A stretch of 64,000 bases of DNA from NCBI GenBank assembly GCA_030424595.1, contig JAUHWG010000030.1, positions 1 to 64,000 on the forward strand, read 5' to 3'. The DNA comes from Polyangia bacterium. GTDB taxonomy: Bacteria > Myxococcota_A > Polyangia > Nannocystales > Nannocystaceae. Position numbers and translations under genes: made by a program. The notes beneath the pieces are model-generated. The model saw only the letters and a list, made by a program, of their open reading frames with translations, was not told the DNA's origin and did not search any database. Shown here in pieces: positions 1 to 9,944 of this stretch (positions within the stretch are counted from its first letter, which is position 1; every line of letters begins with the position of its first letter).

Positions 1-1
1 A

Positions 2-176
2 GGACATGCGTCGCTTCGTCGTAGCCGCGCTTGTTCTCGAAGACCTTCACGCGGCCGTTGATCGAGCGCCGGAGCTTGAGGCGATCGATCGAGCCGCGAG
101 CGTGAGCCCAGCGAAGGGAGTCACAGGTGCCGGGTCGACGACCAACTCTACCGGCGTAGGCTCGAAGCTCTTGCAC
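2..176 (-). CDS. partial open frame of unknown function running off the left edge
   Basis: A minus-strand frame stays open from a possible GTG at 176 to the left edge. Its translation is basic and protein-like, including LKLRRSINGRVKVFENKRGY near the edge, and third codon positions are GC-rich. I do not recognise a family. The frame is also open upstream of the GTG, so the start is uncertain. It lies next to repeat debris and could be a decayed transposon gene. Only a fragment is visible. Confidence 0.22.
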   Translation of the reverse strand, partial: MQELRAYAGRVGRRPGTCDSLRWAHARGSIDRLKLRRSINGRVKVFENKRGYDEATHV

Positions 177-382
177 TTCGGTCGAGCGCTTGCCTGTGGG
201 CTCCGTTCTCGCCGAGGTTCGGCCTTGAGATGACTCGCGCTCGCTTGGACTTCGACACGGACCGAAGTTCGGCCGACGATGCGCGTTGTTTCTCATCATC
301 GTCGAGAGTCGCGACGAGCACGTATCGAGCGAAGACCTACGGGAGCAAGCGATCCACGTACTCGCAAGCGGAGCGCCGACAG

Positions 383-703
383 ACTCGCTCGGGCGAGCGA
401 GGGGCGACGGGTGGGACGCAGCGGGAGGACCCGTGCCTCGCGCGGAGACACGCGTACCCTGTCTCTTCAAGCAGCTCAGCTTGACCCGTGGCGAGCACGT
501 GGCATGGGAGGACCCGCGTCGCGAGGGACCCGCCTCGTCGCCCCTCGCCCGCCCGCCTTCAGCCTCCGAGCTCCGCCCGTCGTCAAGCGAGAGGTGAGCC
601 TTCACCCGCGCCCGAGCACTCGGGCGGCAAAAGTCCGCGTGAGCGCACTTCTACACGGAACTGGGGGGCGGTTTCACACCAGCGCTTATTCTAGGGCTAG
701 CGC
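383..703 (+). repeat. dispersed repeat A, copy 1
   Basis: About 300 bp here recur in inverted orientation at 40327-40640. Shared blocks include the GAGACACGCGTACC segment, the TGGCGAGCACGTGGCATGGGAGG-type block split by small differences, GTCAAGCGAG/GTCAAGCCGG, GGCGGTT, and a terminal CACCAGCGCTTAT followed by a CTAGGGCTAGC-like tail. A shortened piece occurs at 15813-15900, and a tail-only piece at 45541-45575. No terminal inverted repeats or encoded protein are evident. It looks like a non-autonomous or decayed dispersed element. Confidence 0.75.
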
Positions 704-985
704 GCCGACAGCCCGCTGGGAGGCAGCCTCCGCGCGCGGCGACATGCAGAGGTCGCGCGCCGGGATGACCTCGTTGACGACGTCATACCCGAGCAGGACC
801 CCGCGACGGGCAGGGGTTGGCTCCTTTGAGAGTTCACCGATGGCCCACTCGATTGCGGGGGCATGCTCGCCCTCCTTCAGGTCGCGCCGCCGGCCGCCGC
901 CCGCATCCGCGCGGAGCTCCGCGCAGCCGATGCCCGCGCGGCTGCTCTCCTGTCTCCTGAGACACCCATAGCCATCGTCCGTTGT
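686..985 (-). pseudogene. possible gene remnant upstream of the eCIS-type gene
   Basis: A minus-strand frame ending at a TAA (686-688) gives a protein-like stretch of about 100 residues with segments such as HAPAIEWAIGELSKEP and GVLLGYDVVNEVIPARDLC, but no ATG, or GTG at a sensible position. GC-rich third positions favour real ancestry. The stop lies inside the terminal motif of dispersed repeat A. It may be the 3' part of a gene that lost its start when the repeat and the downstream plus-strand gene were brought together. Family unknown. Confidence 0.25.
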
Positions 986-1070
986 GAGCCTCGCGGAAGT
1001 GCGCGGAGACCTCTCGGTGTCGACCCGCGGGCCGGGTGAACGGCACTGTAGACTTCCCTATAGTCGGGCC

Positions 1071-4019
1071 ATGCATCGTCGGGAGACACGCGCGGCCAAA
1101 CCGGAGCAGGCACAGCCAGATACGCGCAGCACGACGCGGGATGCCGCCGAGCCGCTGGCGCTCGGCCTCGGAAACCACGGCTCGCTCGGGCTGCGGAGCG
1201 CCGTCAGGAGCTTCAGCGGGGGAGGCGATGACGCGATCGCGAAGGCGGTGCAGGCATCCCCCGAGCGCGGGCGGGCGGCGCCGGCGACCCCGTTTTCGGC
1301 GAGCCACGCGTCGGCGCGGCACGGGACCAGCGCTGTCAGGGCCTACAGCGGGGGAGGCGACGACGCGATCGCGAAGGCGGTGCAGGCCTCCCGAGATCGC
1401 GGACAGACGGCGCCGGAGACCTCGTTTGCGGCGATCCACGCGTCGGCGCGGTACGGGACCAGCGGCACCGAACGGGCCCTCCCGCATCTCTCCGCCATCC
1501 AGCGCTCCTTCGGCCCGGACCACAACGTCTCGAACATCCGGGCCTACGTGGGCGGCCCCGCGGCGAAGGCCAGCGCCGCCATGGGAGCGGCCGCCTACGC
1601 CTACGGCGATCGCGTCGCCTTCGGCAGGGCCCCGAGCCTCCACGTCGCCGCCCACGAGGCCGCCCACGTCGTCCAGCAGCGCCGCGGCCTGAGCCTCCCT
1701 GGCGGCGTCGGTCAGGTCGGCGATCGCTACGAGCGCCAGGCGGACCAGGTCGCGGCGCGTGTCGTCCAGGGGCGCTCCGCGGCGTCCCTCCTCAGCGGAG
1801 CCGGCGGTGCCGCGACCTATGCGAAGAGCGTCCAGGGCAGCCCCCTCGTCCAGCGGCTAGAGGTCGGCGAGCGCCCCTTCAAGGGCGGCTACGCTCCCCT
1901 CACCCGCGATCCCGCGTGGCTCGGCAAGGCCGAAGCCTACGAGAAGCGGCTCGGCGTCTACGCCTACAACCACCCGAAGGCGAGGGCCGCCCTCACAAGC
2001 GCCCTCATGAAGATGGAGGACGTGATCCACAGGGAGTACAAGGTCGGGGAGCTCGAGGAGGACGATCGCCTCGATCTCTACCGCCAGGTCTTCACGAAGG
2101 ATGATCCGTCGAGCGCCGGTCAGGTCGGCAGCGGCCTAAGCTACGACGAGATCACCGACCTCCTGGCGACCGGCAACCTGCGTGAGCGGATGACCGCGTT
2201 CTACAACGCGGCCTACTACAACTCCGACCCCTCGAAGCCGCCGCTCGCCGGCCTCAAGGCGATCGCCGTCGACCTCCTCCTCCTCAGCGAGAACTCGAAG
2301 AAGGACCTCGAGACCTGGTCGAGCTACATGTCGTCGATGGTCTTCGGCGGCGGCACCAAGAAGACGTGGGAGGAGCTCGTCGCGGAGAAGAAGGCGAAGG
2401 CGCTGGCGCTCGGGCTCGACGCCGACGACATCGAAAAGAAGCTGGGCTTCCTCCACTCGAGCTGGCTGCGCTACGGGGTCAAGCTCGCGACGAGCAAGTC
2501 GTCCGTCGGCTACAACTTCAGCGACGATCCCTTCGCGCTCGGAAACCTGACCCTGGAGAAAGAGACAGGCGGCACCGCCGAGATGGCGGTGAGCCAGGCC
2601 GGTCGGGTCAAGCGCTCTGCTCCGGACCAGGCTGCGGAGAAGCGCACGGCGCAGGACTACGAGGACCTCGGGATCGGCCTCTCCGACCGCGAGAAGAGCT
2701 ACGCGAAGGCGACGATGGGCGTCGGCGACGACGTCTTCGACACGACCAAGCTGCCGTGGATCGAGGGGCACACGTACTACTCGATGTCCGACAGCAACCC
2801 CTGGGTGAAGCGTATCCGCGGCACGAAGAGGATGCCCGTCGTCGCCGGCATCTCTGGCACCACGACGCGGATGCTCACCGCCTTCAAGTGGCTCAGCACC
2901 GGCACCAGCGCGGTCGACTTCCGCCTGGCGATCCTCGGCTGGATGCTCCCCGCGTGGGACCACTCGCTCTACGAGATCCTCCGCGGCTCACACCTCGCCA
3001 GCGTCAAGGGGTCCGATGAGGGCGACCTCACCGACGTCGTCGACATGTACATGAACGTCCCGCCGCTGACGACCGAGGAGCTCCGCACCCACGTCGCCCA
3101 CGACAAGCTCTTCCCCCACGAGGAGATCTACCTCAGCAAGATCGAGCCGGATAAGACGCAGTCGACCGGCTACAAGGCGCTCTTCGGCGACAGCAAGTAC
3201 GACACGGACGTGGCGATCAGCGGTGATCCGAAGGTGAGCCGGGCCCACGCGACGGCGATCTACGGCTACACCTCTGGCATCCACAGCCTGATGAACGCGA
3301 TCCTCAGCTCGTCCAGCGACCCCACCGGGGTGGTCGGCGCCAAGCTCGTCGTCAGCAAGCTCCAGGAGAACGCCAGCCTCGTCTGCCGCGGCATATACCT
3401 CGACGCGAAGTCCAAGTCAGGCGCGACGCTCGACGGCACCGAGCAGGCCGACTACGACTACATCATGGGAGCCGGCGTCGAGATGATCAACGTCCTCGAG
3501 AAGGAGGACAAGATCACCGAGTGGTCCGCTGTCTGCGCGGACCTCTCGCTCAGCTACAGCGACGTCAAGGCCTACATCAAGAAGACCGTCTACCCCTGGA
3601 TCAGCGCGATGCAAAACCCGCTCTATGAGGAGCTGCTGACCCACATCAACATGTCGGTCGAGGGGCTGTCGCAGCTCCCGCCGGTCACCGGCGTCGATGT
3701 CTACCGCGGCGACTGGTCGTCGGTCATCAGCTCGCGCTACGAGGAAGGCGCGACGATCACCTTCCCCGAGTTCAACAGCTTCTCACGCGACCGCGACACC
3801 GCGCTGGACTTCGCCTCGGGCGGATCGCTCTCGAACCCGGTGCTCCTCACGGTCGCGCTCAAGGGCAAGGGCGGGCGCGATGTCTCGGCCTACTCCGAGT
3901 ACGACACCGAGGCAGAGGTGCTGATGATGCCGGGCTCGAAGATCAAGATAAGCAAGGTCACCTGGGGGACGACCGCCGACGGAAAGGCGCTCAAGGAGGC
4001 CGAGGGCGAGGAGGTCTGA
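1071..4019 (+). CDS. DUF4157 (eCIS core domain) protein with C-terminal ADP-ribosyltransferase domain
   Basis: The 982-residue protein starts at ATG 1071; an in-frame GTG at 984 is possible, but neither has a clear Shine-Dalgarno site. Residues about 48-135 carry a 44-residue direct repeat (132-bp period, SGGGDDAIAKAVQAS in both units). Residues about 150-225 match the DUF4157 domain, with HEAAH at 195-199 followed by VVQQ and a second conserved stretch (YERQADQVA). DUF4157 marks proteins loaded by extracellular contractile injection systems. The middle, about 270-860, is helical and unrecognised. The C-terminus matches an Arg-type ADP-ribosyltransferase fold: VYRGD (R879), FNSFSRD (901-907, in the place of the STS motif) and a TEAEVLMMPG segment giving ExE at E947/E949. 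I infer an injected toxin. No injection-system structural genes or obvious immunity gene are in the window. Confidence 0.85.
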   Translation: MHRRETRAAKPEQAQPDTRSTTRDAAEPLALGLGNHGSLGLRSAVRSFSGGGDDAIAKAVQASPERGRAAPATPFSASHASARHGTSAVRAYSGGGDDAIAKAVQASRDRGQTAPETSFAAIHASARYGTSGTERALPHLSAIQRSFGPDHNVSNIRAYVGGPAAKASAAMGAAAYAYGDRVAFGRAPSLHVAAHEAAHVVQQRRGLSLPGGVGQVGDRYERQADQVAARVVQGRSAASLLSGAGGAATYAKSVQGSPLVQRLEVGERPFKGGYAPLTRDPAWLGKAEAYEKRLGVYAYNHPKARAALTSALMKMEDVIHREYKVGELEEDDRLDLYRQVFTKDDPSSAGQVGSGLSYDEITDLLATGNLRERMTAFYNAAYYNSDPSKPPLAGLKAIAVDLLLLSENSKKDLETWSSYMSSMVFGGGTKKTWEELVAEKKAKALALGLDADDIEKKLGFLHSSWLRYGVKLATSKSSVGYNFSDDPFALGNLTLEKETGGTAEMAVSQAGRVKRSAPDQAAEKRTAQDYEDLGIGLSDREKSYAKATMGVGDDVFDTTKLPWIEGHTYYSMSDSNPWVKRIRGTKRMPVVAGISGTTTRMLTAFKWLSTGTSAVDFRLAILGWMLPAWDHSLYEILRGSHLASVKGSDEGDLTDVVDMYMNVPPLTTEELRTHVAHDKLFPHEEIYLSKIEPDKTQSTGYKALFGDSKYDTDVAISGDPKVSRAHATAIYGYTSGIHSLMNAILSSSSDPTGVVGAKLVVSKLQENASLVCRGIYLDAKSKSGATLDGTEQADYDYIMGAGVEMINVLEKEDKITEWSAVCADLSLSYSDVKAYIKKTVYPWISAMQNPLYEELLTHINMSVEGLSQLPPVTGVDVYRGDWSSVISSRYEEGATITFPEFNSFSRDRDTALDFASGGSLSNPVLLTVALKGKGGRDVSAYSEYDTEAEVLMMPGSKIKISKVTWGTTADGKALKEAEGEEV

Positions 4020-4388
4020 GGTCGCCGCGTATCTGCCTCGAGACTGCAGCCGCGCGCGAGGAGGCCGTCAAGGCACGGCGCCTTGTCACGGCGCGTCACG
4101 GTGGCTCGTCGACATCAGGGTGATGGCACCTTCGAGACGGAGGTCGGTCGACGCCGGGAGCTGTGACGCTGCCTGGGACCACCATCGACGATGGATGAGG
4201 GGATCACCCCCGTGTGGCTGGCGGCTGGCGCTGAGCGCAGAGTGTGGTTCTTTCTCAGCGGTCACGGGAAGACTCAACGCCGGCTGGCGGACACCGATGT
4301 GTACGCCGCCGGCGTCGCGCTCAGCGAGCTCCGGGCTCGGATCCCTTGCCGGTGCTCAGCCGGTGCTCAGCCGGTGCTCAGCCGGTGC
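4020..4388. other. intergenic region with an 11-bp tandem repeat
   Basis: No gene is supported here. The only clear structure is four exact 11-bp units of CGGTGCTCAGC at 4350-4393, which run across the 3' end of the cytochrome peroxidase gene (stop at 4389-4391). The eCIS-type gene and the peroxidase converge on this stretch. Confidence 0.6.
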
Positions 4389-5495
4389 TCAGCCGGCCGG
4401 AGCGTCGATCCCGGGGACCGACTGCTCGCCGATGACCTCGAGGTTGTTCGGGCACTTGAGGGTGCCGAGGAAGGCGACGAGCTGGTCGATCTCGGCGTCG
4501 CTCAGGCCGCGGTCGGCGAAGTTCTCGTCGAGCCCTTCGATCTTCCGATCGCCGCCGCTGGCCATCAGCTTGACCGCGTCGCGGAGCTCCTTGACGCTGC
4601 CGTCGTGGAAGTAGGGCGCGGTCTCGCTGACGTTGCGCAGGGTCGGGGTGCGGAAGGTGAAGTTGTGGGCCGCGTCGCCGCTGACCTTGCCGTGGCCGAT
4701 GTCGCCGCCGTCGGCGACGGCGATGCCGACGTTGTGGAACTTGCCGTCGCTGAGGTTTGGACCCTCGTGGCAGGTGGCGCAGGCCGCCTTGCCGCGGAAG
4801 AGCTCCCAGCCGGCGAGGGCGTCGCCCTCGAGGGCGTTGTTGTCCCAGGGGGAGTCGCCGCAGAGGAGGGTGCGCTCGTAGGCGGAGACGGCCATCGCCA
4901 CGTGCTCGGGGGTGACGTCGTCGCCCTCGGCGAGGCCGAAGACGCTGCGGAACTCCGCCGCGTAGCCGTCCTCGGCGGCGATCTCCTTGGCCTTGGCCGC
5001 GAGATCGTCGCCAGCGCCCATGTTGCCGCCCTTCCAGGCCCCGAGCATCTGCTTTTCGAGGCTCGGCGCGCGGCCGTCCCAGTAGAGCGCGGAGTGGTAG
5101 GCGACGTTCCAGATCGTCGGCGTGTTGCGGGTGAGCTCCTTGTCGCCAGCGCCGAGCGCCAGGGGCCGACCGTCGGCGTTGCCGAGCTGGTTTTGGTGGC
5201 AGGAGTAGCAGCTGCGCGAGCCGTCGCCGGAGAGGCGCTTGTCAAAGAAGAGCTTGTGGCCGAGGGCGACCTTCGCCGCGCTCATCGGGTTGTCGGTCGG
5301 GACCTCGGGGGCCTTGAGACCCTTCGGCACGGTGAAGCTGAAGGCCTCCTCGGGCTCGGCCTCGGGCTTGGTCTCAGGCTTGGCCTCGGCGACGGCGGGC
5401 TTGTCAGCCTCACCTTTGCTGTCCTTAGAGGCATCCTTCCCGCAGGCGGGGAGGGCCAGGAGGAGGGCGGGGACCAGGAAGAGCGAGCGGCGCAT
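4389..5495 (-). CDS. di-haem cytochrome c peroxidase / MauG-family lipoprotein
   Basis: The 368-residue protein has a lipoprotein signal with LPAC placing the lipid-modified cysteine at C18, then a Lys/Glu/Pro-rich linker to about residue 50. Two haem c sites follow: CYSCH at 96-100 and CATCH at 239-243. The spacing and intervening WDGRAPSLE and YFHDGS segments match the di-haem peroxidase family (CcpA/MauG-like), which reduces H2O2 with electrons from c-type cytochromes, or oxidises protein substrates. The lipid anchor suggests it sits on the periplasmic side of a membrane. Which family member it is cannot be told from sequence alone. The stop codon lies inside an 11-bp tandem array, so its last residues may vary between strains. 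Confidence 0.93.
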   Translation of the reverse strand: MRRSLFLVPALLLALPACGKDASKDSKGEADKPAVAEAKPETKPEAEPEEAFSFTVPKGLKAPEVPTDNPMSAAKVALGHKLFFDKRLSGDGSRSCYSCHQNQLGNADGRPLALGAGDKELTRNTPTIWNVAYHSALYWDGRAPSLEKQMLGAWKGGNMGAGDDLAAKAKEIAAEDGYAAEFRSVFGLAEGDDVTPEHVAMAVSAYERTLLCGDSPWDNNALEGDALAGWELFRGKAACATCHEGPNLSDGKFHNVGIAVADGGDIGHGKVSGDAAHNFTFRTPTLRNVSETAPYFHDGSVKELRDAVKLMASGGDRKIEGLDENFADRGLSDAEIDQLVAFLGTLKCPNNLEVIGEQSVPGIDAPAG

Positions 5496-5568
5496 AGGCG
5501 CAACCTACACGAGGCGCGGCGCTGGGGCCAATTCCAACGCCTCGGAGGGTAGCCGGCCGGGATATGCG

Positions 5569-6648
5569 TCAGGGGCGGCGCAGCTCGGCCGCCGCGCCGA
5601 CGGTGAGGATCCGACGGATCTCGTCGCTGCGCAGGCCGAGGGCCATGGGTCGGCGAACGCCGGGGAGAACGGCGACGTCGTAGAGCTCCTGAATAAGGCC
5701 GTCAAAGCGGAGCCAGTGGACGATGTCGCCGCGCTCCAGGTCGATCACCAGGAGGGCGCAGCGGGCCTGGGCAGACTTGTCCCGCAGGAGCTCGCCGAGC
5801 TCGAGGTCGGCGAAGGTCCGGTCCTGGCGCAGGGCCGAGACGCCGACCAGGGCGTAGCGGTCGACGAAGGCGAGGCCGCGGGCGTAGCCGGGGCAGAAGA
5901 CCCGGCGCTCGAAGGTGCCCCGCTGACGATTGACGACGCCGAGGTGGCCGGAGCCCGCCTCCAAGAGCCACAGCTCGCCGCGGTGGAGGCGGGGGGAGTG
6001 GGGCATCGACAGCCCCGAGGCGACGGTCTCCCCGCTCTCGACGTCGACGACCAGGCCGCCCGCCCGTCGATGTTCGCGCCAGCCGTCGGCGACGTCGCTG
6101 CGGCCGACCGCGCTCACGTAGGCGGGACGACCGGCGGCCTCGCCTTCGCCCATCGCCAGGCCGTTGAGGTGACAGCGATCTTCGGCGGCGAGGCGGGAGA
6201 TCCACGGCGGCCGCCACAGGGGCGCGAAGGAGGCGTCGTCGGCGATGGTCGCCAGGCAGGAGAAGAGGGTGTTTACGAAGACAGGCCGGCCGTCGGCGAG
6301 GACGCCGATGTCGTGGACGTCGAGGTCGCCGGTGGTGTAGGCGACGCGGGGGACGAAGAGGCGGTCAAAGCCGTTGTGGACGACCCCCGGATCGAGGGCG
6401 TTGGTCAGGCGCCAGAGCTGGTAGAGCGAGCTCATCCACAGCCCGCTCGGTCCGGCGTGGAGGCCCATGCAGCGGTTGAAGGTCCGCTCGTGGATCCCGA
6501 GGCGGCCGTCCTCTTGCCGGCCGAGGAGGAAGAGCTTGCCGGCCTGGTAGGTCGTCAGGGCGACGCTGACGTCGACCTCCGCGAGCCAGCTCGCGAGCTG
6601 ACGGGAGCTCATGATCGACACCGGCGGGGCCGCGGCGGGGGAAGTCAT
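5569..6648 (-). CDS. TIGR03032 family protein (beta-propeller-like, unknown function)
   Basis: The 359-residue protein begins MTSPAAAPPVSIMSSRQ and contains blocks typical of TIGR03032 proteins: LTTYQAGKLFLLG near the N-terminus, FNRCMGLHAG, LWMSSLYQLWRL, the VPRVAYTTGDLDVHDI motif and LSMPHSPRLHRGELWLLEAG. The repeated Gly/Trp-rich strands suggest a propeller-like fold. No signal peptide is present. The biochemical role of the family is not established as far as I know. It is followed upstream, on the opposite strand, by a 10-bp repeat array and aroE, with no operon partners. Confidence 0.88.
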   Translation of the reverse strand: MTSPAAAPPVSIMSSRQLASWLAEVDVSVALTTYQAGKLFLLGRQEDGRLGIHERTFNRCMGLHAGPSGLWMSSLYQLWRLTNALDPGVVHNGFDRLFVPRVAYTTGDLDVHDIGVLADGRPVFVNTLFSCLATIADDASFAPLWRPPWISRLAAEDRCHLNGLAMGEGEAAGRPAYVSAVGRSDVADGWREHRRAGGLVVDVESGETVASGLSMPHSPRLHRGELWLLEAGSGHLGVVNRQRGTFERRVFCPGYARGLAFVDRYALVGVSALRQDRTFADLELGELLRDKSAQARCALLVIDLERGDIVHWLRFDGLIQELYDVAVLPGVRRPMALGLRSDEIRRILTVGAAAELRRP

Positions 6649-6730
6649 CCTCGATCGCGTACCACATTCGCGGCGCGCCGGGTCGGGAGGGCCCGCGGGG
6701 GGACGATCTCGGGTCGACGTCAGGGGTGGG

Positions 6731-6830
6731 CAGTCGAGGGCAGTCGAGGGCGGTCGAGGGCGGTCGAGGGCGGTCGAGGGCGGTCGAGGGCGTTCGAGGG
6801 CGGTCGAGGGCGGTCGAGGACAGTCGAGGG
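6731..6830 (+). repeat. ten tandem 10-bp units upstream of aroE
   Basis: Ten contiguous 10-bp units of consensus CGGTCGAGGG, with C/A and G/T variants at inner positions, fill 6731-6830. They end 57 bp before the aroE start codon and lie in the divergent space between the TIGR03032 gene and aroE. The period is close to one DNA helical turn. Confidence 0.95.
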
Positions 6831-6887
6831 CCGAGAACCGCCTCGGATGGCCGGCGAGGGGGAGGTTCTCCGGGGTATCGTCGGGGC

Positions 6888-7706
6888 ATGCGGCGCTGCT
6901 TCGGTGTCTTCGGCGATCCGATCGCCCACTCGCGCTCCCCGGCGATGCACGGGGCGGCGCTGCGGGTTCTCGGCCTAGGCCACGTCTACCTCGCCTTTCG
7001 CGTCGCGGCGGAGGAGCTCGCCCCAGCGCTGCGCGGCGCGGGGGCCATGGGCTTTGGCGGGGTCAACCTGACGGTCCCCCACAAGCAGGCGGCGCTGACG
7101 ATCGTCGACGAGCTCAGCGAGGCCGCCCGTCGGATCGGGGCGGTCAACACGGTGCTCTTCGACGGGGGGCGGCTGCGCGGTGACAACACCGACAGCCCGG
7201 GTTTTGCGCGGGCGCTCGCGCAGCTCGGCGGCCCGAAGCCGCGGCGGGCGACGGTGCTCGGCGGCGGCGGGGCGGCGCGGGCCGTCGTCGACGCCCTCCT
7301 CGGCGAGCTCGAGGTCGAGGAGCTGCGCTGGGTCTCGCGCAGGCCCGAGCGGCTGAGCTTCGCCGGCGCCGGCGAGCGCCTGCGCTGCCTCGACTACGGC
7401 GCCGTCGCGGAGCGCCTCGGGGTCGACCTGCTCGTCAATTGCACGACCGTCGGCATGCACGGCGGGCCGGAGAATTTTCCGGTCGAGCTCGCCCTAGACA
7501 CCCTCGAAGGGCCGCGGCCGCGGGTCGTCGACATCGTCTACCCCAGGCGGGCAGGGGGGCTCCTCGACCGGGCCGAGGCCGCCGGCGCCGCGGTCCAGGA
7601 CGGCCGCGAGATGCTCCTCTGGCAGGGGGTGATCGCCCTCGAGCGTTGGCTGGGGCGCTCGCTCCCCGCCGAGGCGATCACGGCGATGCGAGCCGCGCTC
7701 TCGTAG
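6888..7706 (+). CDS. aroE: shikimate dehydrogenase
   Basis: The 272-residue protein starting at ATG 6888 has the full AroE pattern: GDPIAHSRSPAMHGAA for shikimate binding, NLTVPHKQAAL with the catalytic lysine, GAVNT, GDNTDSPGF, and the NADP-binding loop VLGGGGAARAVV. It reduces 3-dehydroshikimate to shikimate in aromatic amino acid and chorismate synthesis. Chorismate also feeds the menaquinone genes further along the window. The longer open frame upstream reads into the 10-bp repeat array and is not coding; the ATG gives the normal family N-terminus. The gene is alone, converging on the antiporter gene 20 bp downstream. Confidence 0.97.
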   Translation: MRRCFGVFGDPIAHSRSPAMHGAALRVLGLGHVYLAFRVAAEELAPALRGAGAMGFGGVNLTVPHKQAALTIVDELSEAARRIGAVNTVLFDGGRLRGDNTDSPGFARALAQLGGPKPRRATVLGGGGAARAVVDALLGELEVEELRWVSRRPERLSFAGAGERLRCLDYGAVAERLGVDLLVNCTTVGMHGGPENFPVELALDTLEGPRPRVVDIVYPRRAGGLLDRAEAAGAAVQDGREMLLWQGVIALERWLGRSLPAEAITAMRAALS

Positions 7707-7726
7707 GAGCAGGAGCCCGCGCTGCG

Positions 7727-9010
<1,284 letters not shown>

Positions 9011-9179
9011 GGGGGGCGGCACAGCATCGCACGTCGGCTCCCGCTGTGTGGTTCGTCGGGGGATCGGCGACGCTCCTGCCAAGGTTGCGCGGAGCTGCTC
9101 TGCGTCGGCCTCGCTGTGCGTCGCGGTGAGCACGCGCAGGCCCTGGCCGTGGAGGCCGTGGCAAAGTCCCGCGCGCTGG

Positions 9180-9923
9180 TCAGGCCACGTAAGGTCGGTA
9201 GCGGTAGGCCGCCCCGACGAATCCGCGTTCGGCCATCTCGTCGGGTGCGAGGAGGCTGGGGTTGGTCTGCCAGGCCACCGACCTCAGGAACGCGTCGATC
9301 CGGGCCGCCGACTGCGCGGGATCGAAGTGGGCGCGGGTGTCGAAGAGCTCGCGGGGGACCTGCGCCGGCTCCGGAAGGGGCGCGAACAGATCGTCGAAGA
9401 GGTCCAACGCGCGGTCGTCTTGCCGTGGAAAGTGCCGCTGAAGGCGATCCAAGACCTCGGAGCGCCAGGCGAGGTAGCTGTGCTGTTCTGGCAGGACGTG
9501 GCGCACCATGCGGTCGAGCAGGCCCAGCTCAGGCGGGTGCGCGCCGGTGCCGTGTTCGCGCATGAACAGGATGTCCTCCACGATGCGGACGCCGATGTAC
9601 CAGGGGCCGAGCTCGGGTCCCGCGAAGTCGGGCCCATGAAGCCGGGGTCCCCCGCTTCCGTGGTGCGGCTGGACGGCCGAACACCAGTAGGACTCGACAC
9701 GCTGGGCCCGGAGCTCCGCGTCGTCGCCACGAGGAAGTCGGGCCGCGACCCATTCGAAGAGGGCCAGGGCCAGAGCCACCCGGGCCTCGGGGCTGATGTG
9801 GGCGGTCGCCTCCACGAAGTCCTGGTCGACCTCGGCCATCACCCCGAACACGGCGTTGCCGTCCCAGGCGTGGGCGATCGGGTGGTGGTCGAAGATGTCA
9901 TCGACGAAGAATCGGAGCGTCAA
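9180..9923 (-). CDS. hypothetical protein, paralogue of the next gene upstream
   Basis: A 247-residue soluble protein with no signal peptide or membrane segment. It is rich in Trp, Tyr, His and acidic residues. Its C-terminus ends NPSLLAPDEMAERGF then YRYRPYV, and its centre reads LALFEWVAARL. The neighbour at 9945-10646 has the same layout (FSVEWLYW, then NPYLPSAEALRARGF and GEPYV), so the two are diverged tandem duplicates read in the same direction with a 21-bp gap. I do not recognise the family. Small acidic duplicated proteins beside transposon debris can be immunity proteins, but no toxin gene lies alongside. Confidence 0.75.
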   Translation of the reverse strand: MTLRFFVDDIFDHHPIAHAWDGNAVFGVMAEVDQDFVEATAHISPEARVALALALFEWVAARLPRGDDAELRAQRVESYWCSAVQPHHGSGGPRLHGPDFAGPELGPWYIGVRIVEDILFMREHGTGAHPPELGLLDRMVRHVLPEQHSYLAWRSEVLDRLQRHFPRQDDRALDLFDDLFAPLPEPAQVPRELFDTRAHFDPAQSAARIDAFLRSVAWQTNPSLLAPDEMAERGFVGAAYRYRPYVA

Positions 9924-9944
9924 GATCTAGCCTCGGTCTCGGCT

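Noticed and set aside
286..597. Plus-strand frame starting MFLIIVESRDEHVSSEDLRE
   Set aside because: The first about 35 residues look protein-like, perhaps a winged-helix remnant, but the rest reads through dispersed repeat A. Too little to call a gene.
4191..5552. 453-residue plus-strand frame opposite the cytochrome peroxidase
   Set aside because: Val/Glu/Gly-rich mirror frame; the haem motifs are on the minus strand.
6731..6830. CRISPR array
   Set aside because: Units are 10 bp and contiguous with no spacers; the same holds for the other tandem arrays in the window.
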